DNA from: Planctomycetota bacterium
Lineage (GTDB): Bacteria; Planctomycetota; JAPUJT01
DNA length: 64,000 bases
Direction: 5' to 3'
Assembly: GCA_027296055.1 (NCBI GenBank)
Contig: JAPUJT010000064.1
Coordinates: forward strand, 62,001 to 126,000
The notes below the pieces were generated by a model that worked only from the letters and a program-made list of their open reading frames with translations, ran no database searches and was not told the origin of the DNA. Numbering within the stretch: position 1 is the first letter of the stretch; every line of letters begins with the position of its first letter. The position numbers and the translations under genes are program-made. Positions 62,530-64,000 of the stretch are shown here, in pieces.

Positions 62530-64000
62530 ATGTCCCCAGACACGGCAAATCCCCCGAGTGCGCCCCCCTCCCCCCCCGCGGCGATCACGAAGCCGACGGG
62601 AGCGGCGCGGCCATGGTTGCAGGTGGCCAACGTGGCGATGGCGGCGATTCTCGGTCTCGTGATTCTCGCAGAGGTGAACTACCTCAACAATCGCCATTAT
62701 CTTCGTATCGATCTCACGTCCAACCGACGCTATTCGATCTCGCCGAAGTCGATCCAGATCTTACGCTCTCTGGAATTCCCGATCCGCGTGGAGACGTCCT
62801 TCACGATGGGCAATGACGTCCACGTGATGGCCCGGGATCTGCTTGCCGAGTACGCCGAATACTCGGATCAGTTCATCCTGGGGGAGAACAAGAACTTCAT
62901 ACAGGACCCGACCGGCCTGGAGGAGTTTGCCGCGAGGTACAAGCTCTCCAGCTTCGAGGAGGCTCTCGACAAGGTCGTACTCGAGTACCGGGGCGGCGAG
63001 AGGCTCCGGATCGTCAAGCTGGAAGAGATGATGAAATACGGACGGGTGAACCCGTCGACGGGCCAGCCGTCGGCGTCGACGTTTCAGGGAGAGGAGAAGA
63101 TCACCTCGGCGATCCTGGATCTCACCGAAGGGCGCAAGACCGGAGTCTATTTCACCGTCGGCCACGGAGAGCTGGACATCAAGACGCTCAGTGCGCCGGG
63201 GCTCTCCAAGTGGAGAGCTCTTCTCGATCTGGAGAACTACAAGGTAGACACGATCGATCTCCTCTCCGAGGAGGAATTGCCAGAAGACTGCGACGTGATC
63301 GTGATCGTCCGCGCCAAGGATCCGTTCCGTCCAGAGGAGGAAGAAGCGCTGAAGAAGTATCTCGATGGCGGAGGACACCTCTTGCTCCTCGCCGGATTTC
63401 GAGATCGACCGGGGCTCGAGTCGATCCTCTCCGACTGGGGGATCGATCTCCGTAACGACGTCGTCTGCCTGCTTCAGCCCCGGCTGACGGAGATCGTGAT
63501 CGGCGAGTATCTGCCTCACCCGATCACCGCCCCGCTGAAGGGTCAGCGCATCACACCGTATCAGGCCCGTTCGGTGAGCCTTCTCGAGCCTCTTCCTGAT
63601 GGCGTGGAAGGGACCATCCTCTTCCAGTCTCCCGCAGAGGCATGGGGAGAGACCCGCTGGCAGCGCGGGGCTCCCGTGAAGGAGGATGCCGATGATCACG
63701 AGGGTCCGGTGCCGATGGCCGTGGCGCTGGAGAGAAAGGGTGACGACGACGAGAAGGCGCGAGTCGCCGTCGTCGGCTCGGCGTTCTTCGTGATGAACTC
63801 CCGATCGTTCCTCGGCATGCCGGTAGCCCAGATCGAAGAGGGGGCCAACGACGATCTGGCCCTGAACCTTATCGGCTGGCTCACCGCGCGGGAACGCGTC
63901 ATAGGGGTGGCCGGGAAGAAGATAGGCATCCCCAAGGTGCGCATTCTCGAGAAGGGGGACCGGATCACGATCTATCTCTTCTGTCTGGCCATCCTGCCGG
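62530..64000 (+). CDS. GldG-like ABC auxiliary protein, partial
   Basis: Begins at ATG 62530, 9 nt after the permease stop, and is still open at the right edge (490 codons read). A short proline-rich start is followed by a transmembrane helix (about 33-52), then RIDLTSNRRYSISPKSIQILRSL, characteristic of the GldG/ABC-type uncharacterised-transporter family, a soluble extracytoplasmic region with VGHGELDIKTL and DCDVIVIVRAKDPF, and a DDLALNLIGWLT segment near the visible end. In this family a second transmembrane helix would follow at the missing C-terminus. It completes the three-gene exporter. Confidence 0.85.
   Translation, partial: MSPDTANPPSAPPSPPAAITKPTGAARPWLQVANVAMAAILGLVILAEVNYLNNRHYLRIDLTSNRRYSISPKSIQILRSLEFPIRVETSFTMGNDVHVMARDLLAEYAEYSDQFILGENKNFIQDPTGLEEFAARYKLSSFEEALDKVVLEYRGGERLRIVKLEEMMKYGRVNPSTGQPSASTFQGEEKITSAILDLTEGRKTGVYFTVGHGELDIKTLSAPGLSKWRALLDLENYKVDTIDLLSEEELPEDCDVIVIVRAKDPFRPEEEEALKKYLDGGGHLLLLAGFRDRPGLESILSDWGIDLRNDVVCLLQPRLTEIVIGEYLPHPITAPLKGQRITPYQARSVSLLEPLPDGVEGTILFQSPAEAWGETRWQRGAPVKEDADDHEGPVPMAVALERKGDDDEKARVAVVGSAFFVMNSRSFLGMPVAQIEEGANDDLALNLIGWLTARERVIGVAGKKIGIPKVRILEKGDRITIYLFCLAILP

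Noticed and set aside
62761-63699. 312-codon minus-strand frame at the right edge
   Set aside because: The plus strand carries the GldG-like frame, which continues the ABC operon with a matching family signature.

Overview
The window is 64 kb of high-GC bacterial chromosome, densely coding and probably from an uncultured lineage. It spans the replication-initiation locus. Bacterial identity is secure (MurD, LepB, DnaA, GyrAB, lipoproteins, sigma70-type promoters). The mix of a pyruvoyl arginine decarboxylase, an archaeal-type fructose-bisphosphate aldolase/phosphatase, a Gld-like ABC exporter and no recF between dnaN and gyrB suggests a deep-branching group such as Eisenbacteria or another FCB/Acidobacteria-like phylum. 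That placement is inference only.

Layout. 1-4.7 kb (minus): accA, a GT2-methyltransferase fusion, an exported repeat protein with a DnaJ-like zinc domain and no ordinary start codon, and the start of a DNA methyltransferase that runs off the left edge. 4.8-12 kb (minus): a tight run of pyruvoyl arginine decarboxylase and agmatinase (arginine to putrescine), a YfgM-like anchored protein, RluD, SppA, a cysteine-synthase-like PLP enzyme and a sigma54 activator lacking a DNA-binding tail. 12.2-15 kb (plus): a 58-aa acidic protein and mutS, ending in a hairpin shared with the convergent cluster. 15-40.5 kb: a large surface-glycan locus. It has three glycosyltransferase genes (15.0-18.1 kb), a coiled-coil gene on the other strand (18.3-18.9 kb), and a 19-kb co-directional run (37.7 down to 18.9 kb). 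In transcription order that run is an alkaline-phosphatase-superfamily enzyme, two tandem YfhO-like membrane proteins, a GT4, a GT2, a GT2-GT4 giant, two methyltransferases, a methyltransferase-GT2 fusion and a second GT2-GT4 giant. Five of its junctions are 4-nt ATGA overlaps. Divergent from it are a GT4 and a polyprenyl-phosphate sugar-phosphate transferase that would start the lipid-linked glycan.

40.5-43.2 kb (minus): murD, a small lipoprotein, two tRNA-Ser genes and lepB. 43.2-53.6 kb (plus): dnaA, dnaN, dciA-like, gyrB, panB, panE, gyrA, with back-to-back sigma70 promoters between lepB and dnaA. 53.6-64 kb: a TPR-SPOR lipoprotein, hyuA-hyuB, the FBP aldolase/phosphatase under its own promoter, a CaiB-like CoA-transferase, a small lipoprotein, and an ABC exporter (ATPase, permease, GldG-like protein cut by the right edge).

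The most unusual content is the glycan locus. Four GT2 proteins carry the same C-terminal module, four GT4 modules are paralogous, and a roughly 100-residue module occurs both at the end of a cytoplasmic double glycosyltransferase and in the large domain of both YfhO-like proteins. The locus appears to have grown by duplication and domain shuffling and looks like a dedicated pathway for a methylated surface glycan.
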